A DNA stretch of 64,000 nucleotides, taken from contig NZ_CP077639.1 of NCBI RefSeq assembly GCF_019056395.1, positions 2,296,001 to 2,360,000 of the forward strand, given 5' to 3'. Below the pieces are notes generated by a model that was not told the DNA's origin, did not search any database, and saw only the letters and a program-made list of their open reading frames with translations. Position numbers and translations under genes: made by a program. Origin of the DNA: Terribacillus sp. DMT04. GTDB lineage: Bacteria; Bacillota; Bacilli; Bacillales; Amphibacillaceae. This document shows, piece after piece, positions 34,950-44,598 of this stretch (positions within the stretch are counted from its first letter, which is position 1; every line of letters begins with the position of its first letter).

Positions 34950-35813
34950 TCAAGCACCGTGCTCCCAATGGAATGTGCCAGATACCGTCTTTTCGGCAGC
35001 ACCGCGCATCCAAACGGATCCACCTTTTTCCCAGCGAATGAATAAATCTCCGCCGCTAAGATGCACTGTCACTTCTTCTTCATAAGGGGATTTGTTGTTC
35101 AGAATAGCTGCGACAACCGCCGCACAAGCTCCTGTCCCGCATGCCTGTGTCACGCCAGAACCACGTTCCCATACGCGGAAATGCATTTCTTTTTCAGACA
35201 CCATTTCGATGAATTCAACGTTCACTCCCTCTGGGAAACGAGGATCATTTGTAATCACAGGTCCCGCTGTATACAGCGGAGCATTGTCTATGTGATTGAC
35301 AAAGAATACTGCATGCGGGTTGCCCATGCTTACTGCGGTTACGCGGAACTGTTCTTCTCCTGAGTCAAAAGCTTCGTCTACAACTTGCTGCCCTTTTTCC
35401 CCTAGCATCGGAATGAGCTCGCGCTGCAGAATAGGCGCTCCCATGTCGACCGTCACTTCGTGTACATGCTCTCGTGTGCCATGCACTTGTGCTTCCACTT
35501 GGCCGGCTTTTGTTTGAATTGTAAACGTATCAGCGTCCACCAAATTGTTTTCAAAAGCATATTTGGCAACACAGCGAAGTCCATTACCGCAATTCATCGC
35601 CTCTGAACCATCCAAGTTAAAAACGCGCATACCAACATTGCATGTGTCGCTCGGATGAATCAAAATCAAACCGTCCGAGCCGATACCGGTATTACGATCA
35701 GCTATATCTATCGCAAGCGGTGCCAGCATTTCCTCTTTTAGCTGAAACTGAAATAAATCCACAAAGATATAGCTGTTTTTCAGGCCATGCAGTTTTACAA
35801 AGGGTATGTCCAT
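34950..35813 (-). CDS. dapF: Diaminopimelate epimerase
   Basis: Converts LL- to meso-diaminopimelate for lysine and peptidoglycan. Start ATG 35813 (GGAG at 8 bases) gives 287 residues; a 39-residue upstream extension has no site. PLP-independent two-cysteine mechanism: first Cys in MNCGNGLRC near 75, second in ACGTGACA near 222. RNTGIGSDG and GNPHAV are also conserved. Monocistronic or with yuzB upstream, separated by a terminator. Confidence 0.96.
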   Translation of the reverse strand: MDIPFVKLHGLKNSYIFVDLFQFQLKEEMLAPLAIDIADRNTGIGSDGLILIHPSDTCNVGMRVFNLDGSEAMNCGNGLRCVAKYAFENNLVDADTFTIQTKAGQVEAQVHGTREHVHEVTVDMGAPILQRELIPMLGEKGQQVVDEAFDSGEEQFRVTAVSMGNPHAVFFVNHIDNAPLYTAGPVITNDPRFPEGVNVEFIEMVSEKEMHFRVWERGSGVTQACGTGACAAVVAAILNNKSPYEEEVTVHLSGGDLFIRWEKGGSVWMRGAAEKTVSGTFHWEHGA

Positions 35814-35838
35814 TTTCTCGTCTCCTCTACTATGTATG

Positions 35839-35874
35839 AAAAAAGCCATGGTCTGCGCTTGGCAGACACATAGC
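35839..35874 (-). terminator. yuzB terminator
   Basis: GCTATGTGTCTGC / GCAGACCATGGC with one internal mismatch, 5-base loop, then UUUUUUC on the minus strand, ahead of dapF. Confidence 0.85.
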
Positions 35875-35877
35875 CTA

Positions 35878-36114
35878 TTAAAACAATGGATTTTCTTCAA
35901 TGAACTTGTAAACATTTTGGACAAGCTCATCGGCTGTCTCTGCTGTCACCGGCTCTCCGTTTACTAACGCAAACAGATGCTGGGCGCATATGCCGCAAAA
36001 GCTTGTACAGCCGTATTCTATTACATCAAGACCAGGATCACTGTCGAGCTTTTCAAAAGCCTCCTGTGAACCGGTGGCCAGATTGTTTACGCAAAATTCA
36101 ATGATCGGATTCAT
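35878..36114 (-). CDS. yuzB: YuzB family (DUF1450) protein
   Basis: 78 residues from ATG 36114 (AGGAG at 8 bases). Thioredoxin-like small protein: [13 protein letters not shown] near residue 4-16, [21 protein letters not shown] near 35-55 with a CXXC, and the C-terminal EENPLF typical of YuzB. Conserved in Bacillales beside dapF, yuzD and yutI; a redox or Fe-S-related role is suggested by the cysteines and neighbours but is unproven. Confidence 0.9.
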   Translation of the reverse strand: MNPIIEFCVNNLATGSQEAFEKLDSDPGLDVIEYGCTSFCGICAQHLFALVNGEPVTAETADELVQNVYKFIEENPLF

Positions 36115-36186
36115 CCCGCTCACTCCTATTCTAGGATGTAACACTATCAAAAGATAATGCTACCACACTGCGGGATAGGAGCACAA

Positions 36187-36501
36187 CTAGCTTGCGCTGA
36201 CAGCCTTCTCGACAGCCTTTGTTACGGCTTTCAATGAAATAATACCTTCTCCGGCTATTTCCCCATTCACAAGGACAACTGGATAAAACAAATCGTCTTC
36301 TATTACTTTCTCGGCAAACTGCTTGTGTTTCTCTTCTGCAGGGGGTTCGTGGATATCAATGTACGCAAATTCAAACTGATTGTCTTTAAATTTTCGGCCT
36401 AATGCAGCCTGCAGCCATTCATACGTATCCTTTGAGCTTGGTGCATTTACACAGCTCGCACATATAATATCGGCCCCATAAACGCTAATTTTTGTTGCCA
36501 T
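36187..36501 (-). CDS. yuzD: YuzD family (DUF1462) thioredoxin-like protein
   Basis: 104 residues from ATG 36501. KISVYGADIICASCVNAPSS places a CXXC at about residues 13-16 after the first strand; FAYIDIHEPP and YPVVLVNGEIAGEG follow the thioredoxin/glutaredoxin pattern with a cis-Pro. Divergent from yutI. A thiol-redox or metal role is likely from fold and neighbours; substrate unknown. Confidence 0.9.
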   Translation of the reverse strand: MATKISVYGADIICASCVNAPSSKDTYEWLQAALGRKFKDNQFEFAYIDIHEPPAEEKHKQFAEKVIEDDLFYPVVLVNGEIAGEGIISLKAVTKAVEKAVSAS

Positions 36502-36658
36502 CTGATCCGCCCTTTCGTCTGCTAGTAGCTTCAGTTTACCGTAACAAACCACATGTTGGAATGGAAAATTTTAATTGATAAAATTTCTCAGTTGGCTAAC
36601 GTGGATTTTTTATCAGAAACGATTTATAATAGATATATAATCGTAAGGGGGATAATGG

Positions 36659-36883
36659 ATGATGGAAAACCAAGTACAAGAAGTATTAAACAAATTACGT
36701 CCATTCTTGCTGCGTGACGGCGGTGACGTCGAATTAGTCGATGTTGATGAAGGTATCGTGCGCCTGCGTCTTATGGGAGCATGCGGGAACTGCCCAAGCT
36801 CTACGATCACATTAAAAGCCGGTATTGAACGTGCCTTGATGGCAGAAGTACCTGGCGTACGTGAGATCGAGCAAGTATTTTAA
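36659..36883 (+). CDS. yutI: NifU C-terminal-domain Fe-S protein, YutI
   Basis: 74 residues, only the NifU/Nfu domain: [20 protein letters not shown] near 14-33 and [20 protein letters not shown] near 38-57, with the CXXC that binds a bridging 4Fe-4S cluster in Nfu dimers. ATG 36659 with AAGGGGG at 7 bases; the next codon is also ATG. Acts as an Fe-S carrier downstream of Suf. Ends at a strong terminator. Confidence 0.94.
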   Translation: MMENQVQEVLNKLRPFLLRDGGDVELVDVDEGIVRLRLMGACGNCPSSTITLKAGIERALMAEVPGVREIEQVF

Positions 36884-36893
36884 TAGACTGAAT

Positions 36894-36932
36894 AGACCCG
36901 CGTGGAAATATTATTTTCCATGCGGGTTTTTA
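36894..36932 (+). terminator. yutI terminator
   Basis: GACCCGCGTGGAAA / TTTTCCATGCGGGTTTTT with a 5-base loop and U-run. Confidence 0.9.
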
Positions 36933-36980
36933 TTTGACCTTCTTTAAGAAAAAATACGATTCCTAGTTGTTATGACTAAC

Positions 36981-37184
36981 TCAGAGGAAATCCCTTAATG
37001 AAATTGCTGCAACAAAAACGACACCTGCTGTCAAGTAAACGTATGCAATTCGGTTATGTTTTCGTTTCAGATTACTTATTCCGAATACTAGTAAACTTAT
37101 CCCAAATAGTAAAATACCAATTGAATAGTTGAAAAGCATCACTATCAATGCAGTTATCATGAAGATTAATCCCACTATACGCAC
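36981..37184 (-). CDS. Small membrane protein, GTG start
   Basis: 67 residues with two hydrophobic blocks (IVGLIFMITALIVMLFN, GILLFGISLLVFGIS) and a third near the C-terminus. The start is GTG at 37184 with AGGAGG at 7 bases, which makes translation likely. Resembles DUF3953-type small membrane proteins of Bacillus; that is tentative. Lies alone between yutI and the thr operon. Confidence 0.65.
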   Translation of the reverse strand: MRIVGLIFMITALIVMLFNYSIGILLFGISLLVFGISNLKRKHNRIAYVYLTAGVVFVAAISLRDFL

Positions 37185-37286
37185 TTTAGGTCCTCCTAGA
37201 ACTCTTAAAAGATAAAATCTCTCTTAATTATGTATATACACTGGATTAAAACCAGCTTCCCAATTATAGCAGTTGCTAACACAAAA

Positions 37287-37318
37287 CCCACAGAAATCCT
37301 CAAAATTTCTGTGGGCTT
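37287..37318 (-). terminator. Terminator of the hom-thrC-thrB operon
   Basis: CCCACAGAAAT / ATTTCTGTGGG with a 7-base loop, followed by UUUUGUG on the minus strand. Confidence 0.85.
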
Positions 37319-37320
37319 TA

Positions 37321-38223
37321 TTATGCTTCAACAGCTAGCTCTTCTGTGCAGCTTCCTTGTTTGGCACAAGACAACAACATCCATTCAAACTGCGGATACT
37401 TCTCCTGATAGTGTGTGTGTACAGAAACAGCTTGCGCTTCATCGACTACGGCTATCATGGTAGGTCCAGCGCCGCTCAAATAAACACCATACGCCGCTTC
37501 TTGCAAGGAGCTTGCTACTTCTTTATAATGCGGAATCATTGCTTGTCGGTATGGCTGATGAAAAAGATCTTTTTTCATCATTTCTCCAAGCAGCTTCCAA
37601 TTTTGCTGCAGCAAAGCTGCTACGGCGACATTGGCGACACCGCTCGCTTGCACTGCTTCTTTATATGCTAATTGATCTGGAAGTACAGCTCTGGCAGCTG
37701 ATGTTGCCAGCTCAAATGGCGGAATGACAGCTAAAAAACGTACGTGATCAATCGGCGTTTGGACATAATGGACGCTGCCATCATAATACCCAATCACACA
37801 GCTGCCTAAAATTGACGGCGCAGCATTATCTGGATGGCCTTCAAGACTGACTGCAAGATCGAGTTTCTCTGCATCACTAAGCGCTAATGATAGCAAGCAG
37901 TCTGCAAGCTCAATTCCTGCGACCAGTGCAGTGGCACTGCTTCCCAGTCCTCTGGCGAGCGGGATCTCGCTCGTCATTCGAACGGAGCAAGCTGGCAAAT
38001 CCTCCAAACCATACTGCTTGGCAACATAAAGTGCTGTTTCATAGATCATATTATCTTTGCCAGATGGAAGACCTTGCACAGCTTCTGATGCTGCAATGAA
38101 TTCCCATTCAGCAGCAGGCTGTACTTCCAGCTCCAAGTATAAATCTAATGCAATGCCAATGGAATCAAACCCTGGTCCGATATTAGCTGTACTTGCAGGT
38201 ACACGTATTTGCCAGCGTTTCAT
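37321..38223 (-). CDS. thrB: Homoserine kinase
   Basis: Phosphorylates homoserine. 300 residues from ATG 38223 with AGGAGCGG at 7 bases. GHMP-kinase motifs: VPASTANIGPGFDSIG near residue 8, ARGLGSSATALVAG near 91 (P-loop-like), EGHPDNAAPSILG near 127, and YLSGAGPTMIAV near 258. The start lies one base after the thrC stop, with the ribosome site inside thrC, so translation is coupled. Confidence 0.96.
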   Translation of the reverse strand: MKRWQIRVPASTANIGPGFDSIGIALDLYLELEVQPAAEWEFIAASEAVQGLPSGKDNMIYETALYVAKQYGLEDLPACSVRMTSEIPLARGLGSSATALVAGIELADCLLSLALSDAEKLDLAVSLEGHPDNAAPSILGSCVIGYYDGSVHYVQTPIDHVRFLAVIPPFELATSAARAVLPDQLAYKEAVQASGVANVAVAALLQQNWKLLGEMMKKDLFHQPYRQAMIPHYKEVASSLQEAAYGVYLSGAGPTMIAVVDEAQAVSVHTHYQEKYPQFEWMLLSCAKQGSCTEELAVEA

Positions 38224-38224
38224 T

Positions 38225-39280
38225 TTACATCCGCTCCTTGATTGCTTGGGCAATCACTTGCTCTTCGTTAGGAAGAACGACCGGCTTAATTGTGCTGTAT
38301 TCGATAGCGGTATGCGGATCCTTCAGTCCATTGCCAGTTAGTACACAAGTTACGGTAGCACCTTTAGCCACTTCTCCTTGCTCCAATGCTTTCAGCAATC
38401 CTGCAAAGGAAGCACAAGATCCAGGTTCAGCAAATATACCTTCCTCACGGGCGATTTTCTGATAAGCAGCGATAATTTGCTCATCTGTTACTTCGTCAAT
38501 CGTTCCGCCTGATTCATCTCTTGCTGTGGTTGCTTTCTGCCAGCTTGCTGGGTTTCCGATCCGGATAGCAGTGCCGACTGTTTCTGGATTTTCAAATACA
38601 CGGTCGTGGACAATTGGTGCCGCCCCGCTAGCTTGATAACCTTTTAAGACTGGCAGACTGTAGCCTTTTTCCTGTTCATACTCTTTAAATCCTTTCCAGT
38701 AAGCGCTTATGTTACCAGCATTTCCGACTGGAATGAACAGATAATCAGGTGCTTGTCCCAATTGCTCGCACAGCTCGAAAGCTGCCGTTTTTTGTCCTTC
38801 GAGTCGGTAAGGATTAACAGAGTTTACAAGTGCTACTGGTTCTGTTTCGCTCAAATTGCGGACAACGCGCAAAGCATCATCAAAATTGCCAGCGATTGAA
38901 AATATTTCTGCACCGTACATGACAGCTTGCGCCAGTTTGCCTTGGGCAATCTTTCCTTCTGGAATTACGACAAAGCAGCGCATACCTGCTCGAGCAGCAT
39001 AAGCGGCAGCGGAGGCGGACGTATTACCCGTCGAAGCGCAGATAACTGCTTTCGCTCCCGCTTCCTTTGCTTTCGCTATCGCCATGACCATCCCGCGGTC
39101 TTTAAAGCTGCCAGTCGGATTCGCTCCCTCAATCTTGGCATAGGCTTGGATTCCATAGGCGGCCGATATTTTTTCGAGTTTGATGAGCGGTGTGTTTCCT
39201 TCTCCTAAACTTACTGCTGGTGTTTCATCCGAAACAGGTAAATGTGCTTTGTATGCTTCCAAAAGTCCCTGCCATACCAT
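38225..39280 (-). CDS. thrC: Threonine synthase
   Basis: Forms threonine from O-phosphohomoserine with PLP. 351 residues from ATG 39280. PLP Lys in [10 protein letters not shown] near 58, [18 protein letters not shown] near 82, phosphate-binding [12 protein letters not shown] near 187, and LTGNGLKDP near 312. In hom-thrC-thrB order, the B. subtilis arrangement. A TTG three codons upstream is an alternative start. Confidence 0.97.
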   Translation of the reverse strand: MVWQGLLEAYKAHLPVSDETPAVSLGEGNTPLIKLEKISAAYGIQAYAKIEGANPTGSFKDRGMVMAIAKAKEAGAKAVICASTGNTSASAAAYAARAGMRCFVVIPEGKIAQGKLAQAVMYGAEIFSIAGNFDDALRVVRNLSETEPVALVNSVNPYRLEGQKTAAFELCEQLGQAPDYLFIPVGNAGNISAYWKGFKEYEQEKGYSLPVLKGYQASGAAPIVHDRVFENPETVGTAIRIGNPASWQKATTARDESGGTIDEVTDEQIIAAYQKIAREEGIFAEPGSCASFAGLLKALEQGEVAKGATVTCVLTGNGLKDPHTAIEYSTIKPVVLPNEEQVIAQAIKERM

Positions 39281-39285
39281 CTTAA

Positions 39286-40581
39286 TCAATCCTCTCCGTC
39301 TACGCGATAACAGCTGATAACTCGTTTTACGACATCTAAATTTTCCAGCTGTTGTATGCTTTTTTCGATTTGCTGTTTGCTATGCTTATGTGTCACCATT
39401 ACAACCTCAGCTGTTTTGGAGTTTGCACGCGGTAATTGAAGAATTTTTGCAAACGATACATTTTCACCGGCGAATACATTCGTCACCGCATGGAAAGCAC
39501 CTGTCTGGTCCTCTGCTTCTACGCGAACAAAATACTTCGCATGTTTCTGTGAATTGTCTTTTAATGCTTTTTTGTACTGCGGTGTCACATAAGCTTTTCC
39601 ACTGACCCCTAGGCGGACATTTTTGACAACTTCCATCAAATCCGATACAACTGCCGTAGCTGTTGGCAATCCACCAGCGCCCGGACCGTAGAACATCGTT
39701 TCGCCGACTGCTTGCCCGTATACATAAACCGCATTATATTCATTTTTCACTTGTGCCAGCGGATGGGCTGTCGGCAGCAAAGTAGGCTCCACGCTTACTT
39801 CGACTTTGCCATCATCCATTGCTGCAATACCAATCAATTTCATCTGATAGCCTAATCTTCCGGCAAAATCTATGTCTTCCTGCGTTATAGAAGTGATACC
39901 AGAAACTTCAACATCTTCATAAGCGACAGGCATCTTAAATGCTAAATTGGCTAATAACGTCATCTTGCGCGCTGCATCCAAACCTTCAACGTCCGAAGTC
40001 GGATCTGCTTCAGCGAATCCAAGTGCTTGCGCTTCCTGTAATACTGGTTCAAAAGCAAGATTCTCATCAGTCATCTTCGTCAAAATAAAGTTTGTTGTTC
40101 CATTAACAATTCCCATTACTTTTTGAATTTTATCGGATGCAAGTCCGTCACTTAAGGTTCGGAGTATAGGAATACCGCCAGCCACACTTGCTTCGTAATA
40201 GATATCGGTATTATATTCCTGCGACAATGCAAACAGTTTATCGCCTTGCTCAGCCATCAAGTCTTTGTTAGCTGTTACGATATGCTTGCGGTTGCGGATG
40301 CTGCGTTCGAGCAGCTGATACGTATCGTCCATGCCGCCCATCACTTCGACTACAATATCAATAGCAGGGTTATCGGTAATATCTGACGGTTCTGTCGTCA
40401 GAATGCTAGCATCCCCGATGTATTCCCGTTTCTTTTCTTTGTTTTTCACGAGTACTTTGGCTACTTCGACTTCACAGCCAAGTTTGTAGCGGATTTGTTC
40501 TTGATGATTCTGTAAAATCTGTACGACTCCGCTTCCGACTGTTCCTAGTCCGCATAAGCCGATTTGAATCTTTTGTTTCAT
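39286..40581 (-). CDS. hom: Homoserine dehydrogenase (ACT domain)
   Basis: Reduces aspartate semialdehyde to homoserine. 431 residues from ATG 40581 (AGGAG at 9 bases). NAD(P) loop [13 protein letters not shown] near 8-20, [11 protein letters not shown] near 173, [16 protein letters not shown] near 199, and a C-terminal ACT domain from about 345 ([20 protein letters not shown]) for threonine feedback. First gene of the operon. I see no T-box or leader peptide in the 87 bases upstream. Confidence 0.96.
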   Translation of the reverse strand: MKQKIQIGLCGLGTVGSGVVQILQNHQEQIRYKLGCEVEVAKVLVKNKEKKREYIGDASILTTEPSDITDNPAIDIVVEVMGGMDDTYQLLERSIRNRKHIVTANKDLMAEQGDKLFALSQEYNTDIYYEASVAGGIPILRTLSDGLASDKIQKVMGIVNGTTNFILTKMTDENLAFEPVLQEAQALGFAEADPTSDVEGLDAARKMTLLANLAFKMPVAYEDVEVSGITSITQEDIDFAGRLGYQMKLIGIAAMDDGKVEVSVEPTLLPTAHPLAQVKNEYNAVYVYGQAVGETMFYGPGAGGLPTATAVVSDLMEVVKNVRLGVSGKAYVTPQYKKALKDNSQKHAKYFVRVEAEDQTGAFHAVTNVFAGENVSFAKILQLPRANSKTAEVVMVTHKHSKQQIEKSIQQLENLDVVKRVISCYRVDGED

Positions 40582-40668
40582 CTCGCCCATCTCCTGTCCG
40601 CCTGAAATAAACAAATGTTTTTATATAATGGACATTATAACGCTATGAATCTATTACCGCAACCACAT

Positions 40669-41628
40669 TTACAAATAATTTTCCAACACAGGTATCTCGA
40701 GGGAACGAGTATCCACTTGCATATACTGAAACAAGCCCGCCAAACGCTGCTCATACATATGCTGCTGCATGACAAGTGTTTCATATGCTGCGCCTGCTGT
40801 TCCGGTTAACCCTTGCTCCATTTGATCAAATATGTGCAATGGCATAACGAGACGCGCATACAATAGACGCATGCCAAAAACAGACAGTGGACGTGCCTGC
40901 ATATAAGCAGGAAGAAATTCTTTGATGTCTCCCTCTTCTTCTTTTCCAAAAGCAACTCGGGTATATTCAGCTAAATCACGTGCTGGGTGATCATAAATAA
41001 TCTGATGCGGCAGGACATACGTTTCTTTTAATTCAGATTGATATTTCATAAAAACAGTCGCAGCCTGGTCGGCCTCCGTAAAACGGAACTCGCCATTCGT
41101 CTCATTTACATATTGAATAGCCAGTTCTGATCTGCCCATCACATAAGGAAAAGTATCTAAAAAAAATCGTTCTCCATGCGTTAGCGGACGTTTTTGATAA
41201 ATCTCCGCATACAGCTTTTCTCCCTGCGCTAAGCGAGCCGTCCATAACTCACTCCACATACCGTAACTGGACAACGTGTCGGGAGCGAATGGACAAGCAG
41301 CTCCCAGCTCGTGAAAAGCTGCTAATTCTGCTCCGTGCGCACCTAGTCGCAAAGGATAAGGTGGCGGCATCTCCACGACAAGATAAGGGGTATTTTCATA
41401 CACAGTAATAATTTGACCTTCTGTCGTGATCAGCGGCTGTGCAATGCGCGGAAATCCGTTTTCCTGCATATATGCCGTTATCGCTGCCAATTCATAATAA
41501 CTGTCTTGTTCCGTTCGAGCTGGTATAATGACATAAAGATGCTCCATTGTCTGATAAGCGTGATAATTCCGGTAAGAGACGGGTTTTCCGGTGAATCCCG
41601 GTATATATTGCTGCATCAGCTGTAGCAC
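40669..41628 (-). CDS. yutH: Spore coat-associated protein YutH
   Basis: 319 residues from a GTG at 41628, chosen because AGGAGG is 9 bases upstream. Distant protein-kinase-like fold of the CotS/YutH coat family; no intact HxD catalytic loop is seen. Conserved pieces include the N-terminal half around EHLYVIIPA and VYENTPYLVVEMP, and a C-terminal helix bundle (QMEQGLTGTAGAAYETLVMQ). Position upstream of hom matches B. subtilis. Expected in the mother cell late in sporulation. Identification by context plus similarity. Confidence 0.8.
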   Translation of the reverse strand: MLQLMQQYIPGFTGKPVSYRNYHAYQTMEHLYVIIPARTEQDSYYELAAITAYMQENGFPRIAQPLITTEGQIITVYENTPYLVVEMPPPYPLRLGAHGAELAAFHELGAACPFAPDTLSSYGMWSELWTARLAQGEKLYAEIYQKRPLTHGERFFLDTFPYVMGRSELAIQYVNETNGEFRFTEADQAATVFMKYQSELKETYVLPHQIIYDHPARDLAEYTRVAFGKEEEGDIKEFLPAYMQARPLSVFGMRLLYARLVMPLHIFDQMEQGLTGTAGAAYETLVMQQHMYEQRLAGLFQYMQVDTRSLEIPVLENYL

Positions 41629-41754
41629 ACACAAACACCTCCTGCTACATTTTATGAAACAACTAGAAGAATCATGTTCCAGAGCAGAGGGTTGACGCAT
41701 AAGCTAACAGGGTATACTGCTAACCGAATCATACATAGAAAGTGACGTGATCAT

Positions 41755-42252
41755 ATGACAGCAGAATTAGAGAAAAAAGCACGCGAATGGCTGATTGAAC
41801 GAGGTGTACAAGTAGAAGATATCGCTGAACTGGTACATTACCTGCAGGAAAAATACTATCCTGGTCTGACAATGGACCGGTGTATTTATAATGTAGAGCG
41901 TGTATTATCCAAAAGAGAAGTCCAAAACGCCATCCTGACTGGTATCCAGCTGGATGTTCTCGCAGAACAGGGAAAACTGGAACAGCCGTTGCAGGATACA
42001 TTAAAACGTGATGAAAGCTTGTATGGAATTGATGAAGTCATCGCTCTATCTATCATCAATCTCTATGGATCAATCGGATTTACGAATTACGGCTATATCG
42101 ATAAACAAAAGCCTGGTATTTTGGAGAAGCTTAACGATAAGAGCAGCGGGGAATGTCATACTTTCCTGGATGACATCGTCGGAGCCATCGCAGCAGCCGC
42201 TGCCAGCAGACTCGCGCATAGTCAAAATGAAGAAGAAAATATAGACGGATGA
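41755..42252 (+). CDS. yutG: Phosphatidylglycerophosphatase A-type protein, YutG
   Basis: 165 residues, PgpA/YutG domain: AREWLIERGVQVEDIAELV near 9-27, REVQNAILTGIQLDVLAEQG near 53, then LYGIDEVIALSIINLYGSIGFTNYGYIDK near 86-114 and the acidic FLDDIVGAIAAAAASR near 134. Unlike E. coli PgpA it is largely hydrophilic at the ends, as in B. subtilis YutG. Start ATG 41755 with only a weak ribosome site. Role in phosphatidylglycerol synthesis is by family. Confidence 0.85.
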   Translation: MTAELEKKAREWLIERGVQVEDIAELVHYLQEKYYPGLTMDRCIYNVERVLSKREVQNAILTGIQLDVLAEQGKLEQPLQDTLKRDESLYGIDEVIALSIINLYGSIGFTNYGYIDKQKPGILEKLNDKSSGECHTFLDDIVGAIAAAAASRLAHSQNEEENIDG

Positions 42253-42290
42253 AAGAAGAGCAGCCTGCATCATAAGGCTGCTCTTCTTTC
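42251..42290 (+). terminator. yutG terminator
   Basis: GAAAGAAGAGCAGCC / GGCTGCTCTTCTTTC, a perfect 15-bp stem with a 10-base loop. The U-tract is within the stem end. Confidence 0.85.
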
Positions 42291-42379
42291 ATGCAAAGCG
42301 AATTATTTTACCTCATGAGTAGCCAAAACTAGGCTTCCTTCATATAGTGTAAACGTCTGATACACAAGGAGGAAATTAC

Positions 42380-42883
42380 TTGGAAAACACAAACGCAGGC
42401 TACCCAAATCACTTGGCATGGCATGAAACACTCGAATTACATGAACTAGTCGCTTCCCAAGCTGTGGCTTTAATGAAGCTGAAACAATTCATTGGAAATG
42501 TGAATGATGGTGAACTGCGCTCTATTTATGAGCAGACGATTAAAGGCCTTGAGACGAATTTGAACGAATTGCTGGCTTTCTACCCTTCCGCACCCAGCCT
42601 GCAAGATCAAGCAGAAACACGAAATACATATACTGCCTTTTTTGCTGGTGACTTGCTCGTCTTTGCGAAAACTTCTGTTCGTAACTATGCTATTGCTATC
42701 ACAGAAACAGCCACTCCAGTACTGAGAGAAACACTGCGAAAACAACTGCAGCGCGCCATTGATACGCACGCAAAAATCTTTGACTTTATGTACAGACGCG
42801 GACTTTATCCATCCTATAATTTAGAACAGCTGCTGCAAAGTGATATTCAAAATGCCAGCAAAGCATTAAAGATGGGATATTAA
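42380..42883 (+). CDS. CotF-family spore coat protein
   Basis: 167 residues. The start is TTG at 42380 with a strong AAGGAGG at 7 bases. The coat-F domain (ferritin-like helical bundle) spans about 40-160: FFAGDLLVFAKTSVRNYAIAITETATPVLRETLRKQLQRAID, IFDFMYRRGLYPSYNLEQLLQSD. The ending GLYPSYN-x-x-x-LLQxD is diagnostic. Sits between yutG and yutF, where B. subtilis has no such gene, so it is a lineage-specific addition. Confidence 0.85.
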   Translation: MENTNAGYPNHLAWHETLELHELVASQAVALMKLKQFIGNVNDGELRSIYEQTIKGLETNLNELLAFYPSAPSLQDQAETRNTYTAFFAGDLLVFAKTSVRNYAIAITETATPVLRETLRKQLQRAIDTHAKIFDFMYRRGLYPSYNLEQLLQSDIQNASKALKMGY

Positions 42884-42901
42884 CTGCTAGTCAGACATAG
42901 A

Positions 42902-42936
42902 AAAAGGAGCAGCCTAATCTCCTAGGCGTGCTCCTT
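42902..42936. terminator. Bidirectional terminator
   Basis: AAGGAGCA / TGCTCCTT with an inner CCTA/TAGG pair and A/U-runs on both sides; between convergent coat gene and yutF, whose stop codon it overlaps. Confidence 0.85.
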
Positions 42937-43702
42937 ATTTAAATTCCCATTCATCCAATGAATCAATTGTATAGGTTGGCTTCGGATGCAGCATTGGCAG
43001 CTCATCTCGCTTTGTAAAACCAGTGCAAACCATGAGCGTGTCCATACCTGCTCGAATGCCAGCTGTAATATCGGTTAGGTAATTATCTCCGACCATGACG
43101 ACCTGCTCTGTATCCAGCTCTAACAGCTTTCTCGCCTGTTCCATCATAATGCTTTCCGGTTTACCAATAAAGATTGGCTCTATTCCTGTACTTACGGACA
43201 CAACAGCTGTTAAAGAACCATTTCCTGGCATCATTCCTGCTTCAGTCGGAAGCGCTTTGTCACTGTTCGTAGATAGGAACGTAGCACCTGCCCGAACTAA
43301 TAAGCATGCTTTTGCCAGCTTTTCATAGGTAATAGCTGTATCCAATCCAATAACGACGTAATCACAGTTGTCATCAGCGATAGTGAGTTCTTCTTTCGCT
43401 AAAGCATCAAACAAACCTTCCTCCCCTATGGCATAAACACGGGCAGCTGGCTTTTGTTCCCGTATATACGCTGCTGTCGCCATACTGGTTGTAAACACGT
43501 CTTCAGGATCAGCTTCAATATCCATTTGGCGCAGCTTGGCAGCTACTTGCTCTTGTGTGCGCGTCGAGTTATTCGTCACAAACAAATGTTTCCTGCCAGC
43601 TTGCCTTAGTCTATGAATAAATCCAGGAGCAGCCTCTATTCGTTTGCTGCCGAGATACATGGTTCCATCTAAATCAATTAAATAGCCGTCATATGCTTTC
43701 AT
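42935..43702 (-). CDS. yutF: HAD-superfamily hydrolase, YutF (NagD-like)
   Basis: 255 residues from ATG 43702, which overlaps the yutE stop in TGATG, so translation is coupled. HAD motifs: I GYLIDLDGTMYLG near 6-18, II LFVTNNSTR near 40, III GKPES near 178, IV MVGDNYLTDITAGIRAGM near 204. Type IIA cap. B. subtilis YutF is a 5'-nucleotidase/phosphatase of the TIGR01457 group. Natural substrate uncertain. Confidence 0.93.
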   Translation of the reverse strand: MKAYDGYLIDLDGTMYLGSKRIEAAPGFIHRLRQAGRKHLFVTNNSTRTQEQVAAKLRQMDIEADPEDVFTTSMATAAYIREQKPAARVYAIGEEGLFDALAKEELTIADDNCDYVVIGLDTAITYEKLAKACLLVRAGATFLSTNSDKALPTEAGMMPGNGSLTAVVSVSTGIEPIFIGKPESIMMEQARKLLELDTEQVVMVGDNYLTDITAGIRAGMDTLMVCTGFTKRDELPMLHPKPTYTIDSLDEWEFK

Positions 43703-44145
43703 CAATCTTGATCGCTCCTTGCGAAAGCGGAAGCTGTCCGCGTCTCATTCACTAAATAAGCTCTGACCCATTCCACGTATTGTGCAAGAAGTGCATGGTG
43801 CTTGTCCATCGTGTCTGCCAGCACTTGATGGTTTACATGCAAATAATTCCCCGTAAGCATTTTACGCAGCGCAATAATTTCTTTAAAAGCTGGGGCTGTG
43901 TTTTCGGCGATTACCTGCTCATCAGCAAGAATATCGATAATATCATCATAGCTGCCCGGATCACGCATGATGAATCCATCAATTACACTATTGCCCGTAT
44001 CCAATATCGCTTCAATGAGCAGCTGCACGCGGCGTTCCATCGCTAGCTTGCTTGTGAGCTCTTCAGCTGACGTTATATCAGCAGCAAGCAGCTCTTCCAT
44101 ATATGTAAGTATTCCTTCAATCTTTTGTTTATCCACAAAGTACAT
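43702..44145 (-). CDS. yutE: YutE family (DUF86, HepT-like fold) protein
   Basis: 147 residues. DUF86 four-helix layout with LLIEAILDTGNSVIDGFIMRDPGSYDDIIDILADE near 42-76. The position of the HepT R-x4-6-H motif reads RKMLTGNY, with the His missing, as in B. subtilis YutE, and no nucleotidyltransferase antitoxin gene is next to it. So it is a housekeeping relative of HepT toxins and not a toxin. Coupled to yutF. Confidence 0.88.
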   Translation of the reverse strand: MYFVDKQKIEGILTYMEELLAADITSAEELTSKLAMERRVQLLIEAILDTGNSVIDGFIMRDPGSYDDIIDILADEQVIAENTAPAFKEIIALRKMLTGNYLHVNHQVLADTMDKHHALLAQYVEWVRAYLVNETRTASAFARSDQD

Positions 44146-44170
44146 CGTATTAGCCCCTCTCTTTACACGT

Positions 44171-44452
44171 TCACTTTGCCGCTATTTTTTTCACAACAAA
44201 ATACGCGCAGCCAAAATTACAATACTCATACAGATAATCTTCCAATGTGCTTATTTTCGTATCAAAGGTGGATTTTGGGTTTTCGTCGTCAAAGAAGCCT
44301 TTTAAACGCAGCTGCTCATATCCCCAATCTCCTACAATATAATCATATTTTGTCAGGATCTCGCTATAGCGATCGTGAAATGCCTGTTCTTGAAAGGCAT
44401 TCTTAACATCCTGTACTACTTCGTACTGTTTGCCTTGTATGGTAGTTTTCAC
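44171..44452 (-). CDS. yutD: YutD family (DUF1027) protein
   Basis: 93 residues starting at GTG 44452 with AGGGGAG about 10 bases upstream. Family features: QGKQYEVVQDVKNAFQEQAFHDRYSEIL and YDYIVGDWGYEQLRLKGFF near 36-55, then LYEYCNFGCAYFVVKK with two Cys near the C-terminus. Conserved across Firmicutes in this neighbourhood; function unknown. Confidence 0.9.
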   Translation of the reverse strand: MKTTIQGKQYEVVQDVKNAFQEQAFHDRYSEILTKYDYIVGDWGYEQLRLKGFFDDENPKSTFDTKISTLEDYLYEYCNFGCAYFVVKKIAAK

Positions 44453-44598
44453 CAGCTATCGACTCCCCTATCTTGTTTCTAGTGTAGCATATTTTGTCTG
44501 TAATTTCGCTCCTCTTCCATTGATCCGCTAATAGCAGTTATGAAATTTCAAACACTGTACAAACTAACGGCAAACAAGTAAAGAAAGGTGAGCAGCAT

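Noticed and set aside
40582-40668. T-box or leader-peptide attenuator before hom
   Set aside because: No T-box sequence, no threonine-codon-rich leader and no terminator in the short upstream gap.
43702-44145. YutE as a HepT-type toxin
   Set aside because: The R-x4-6-H active-site His is missing and there is no MntA-type partner; it belongs to the conserved yutF-yutE-yutD block.
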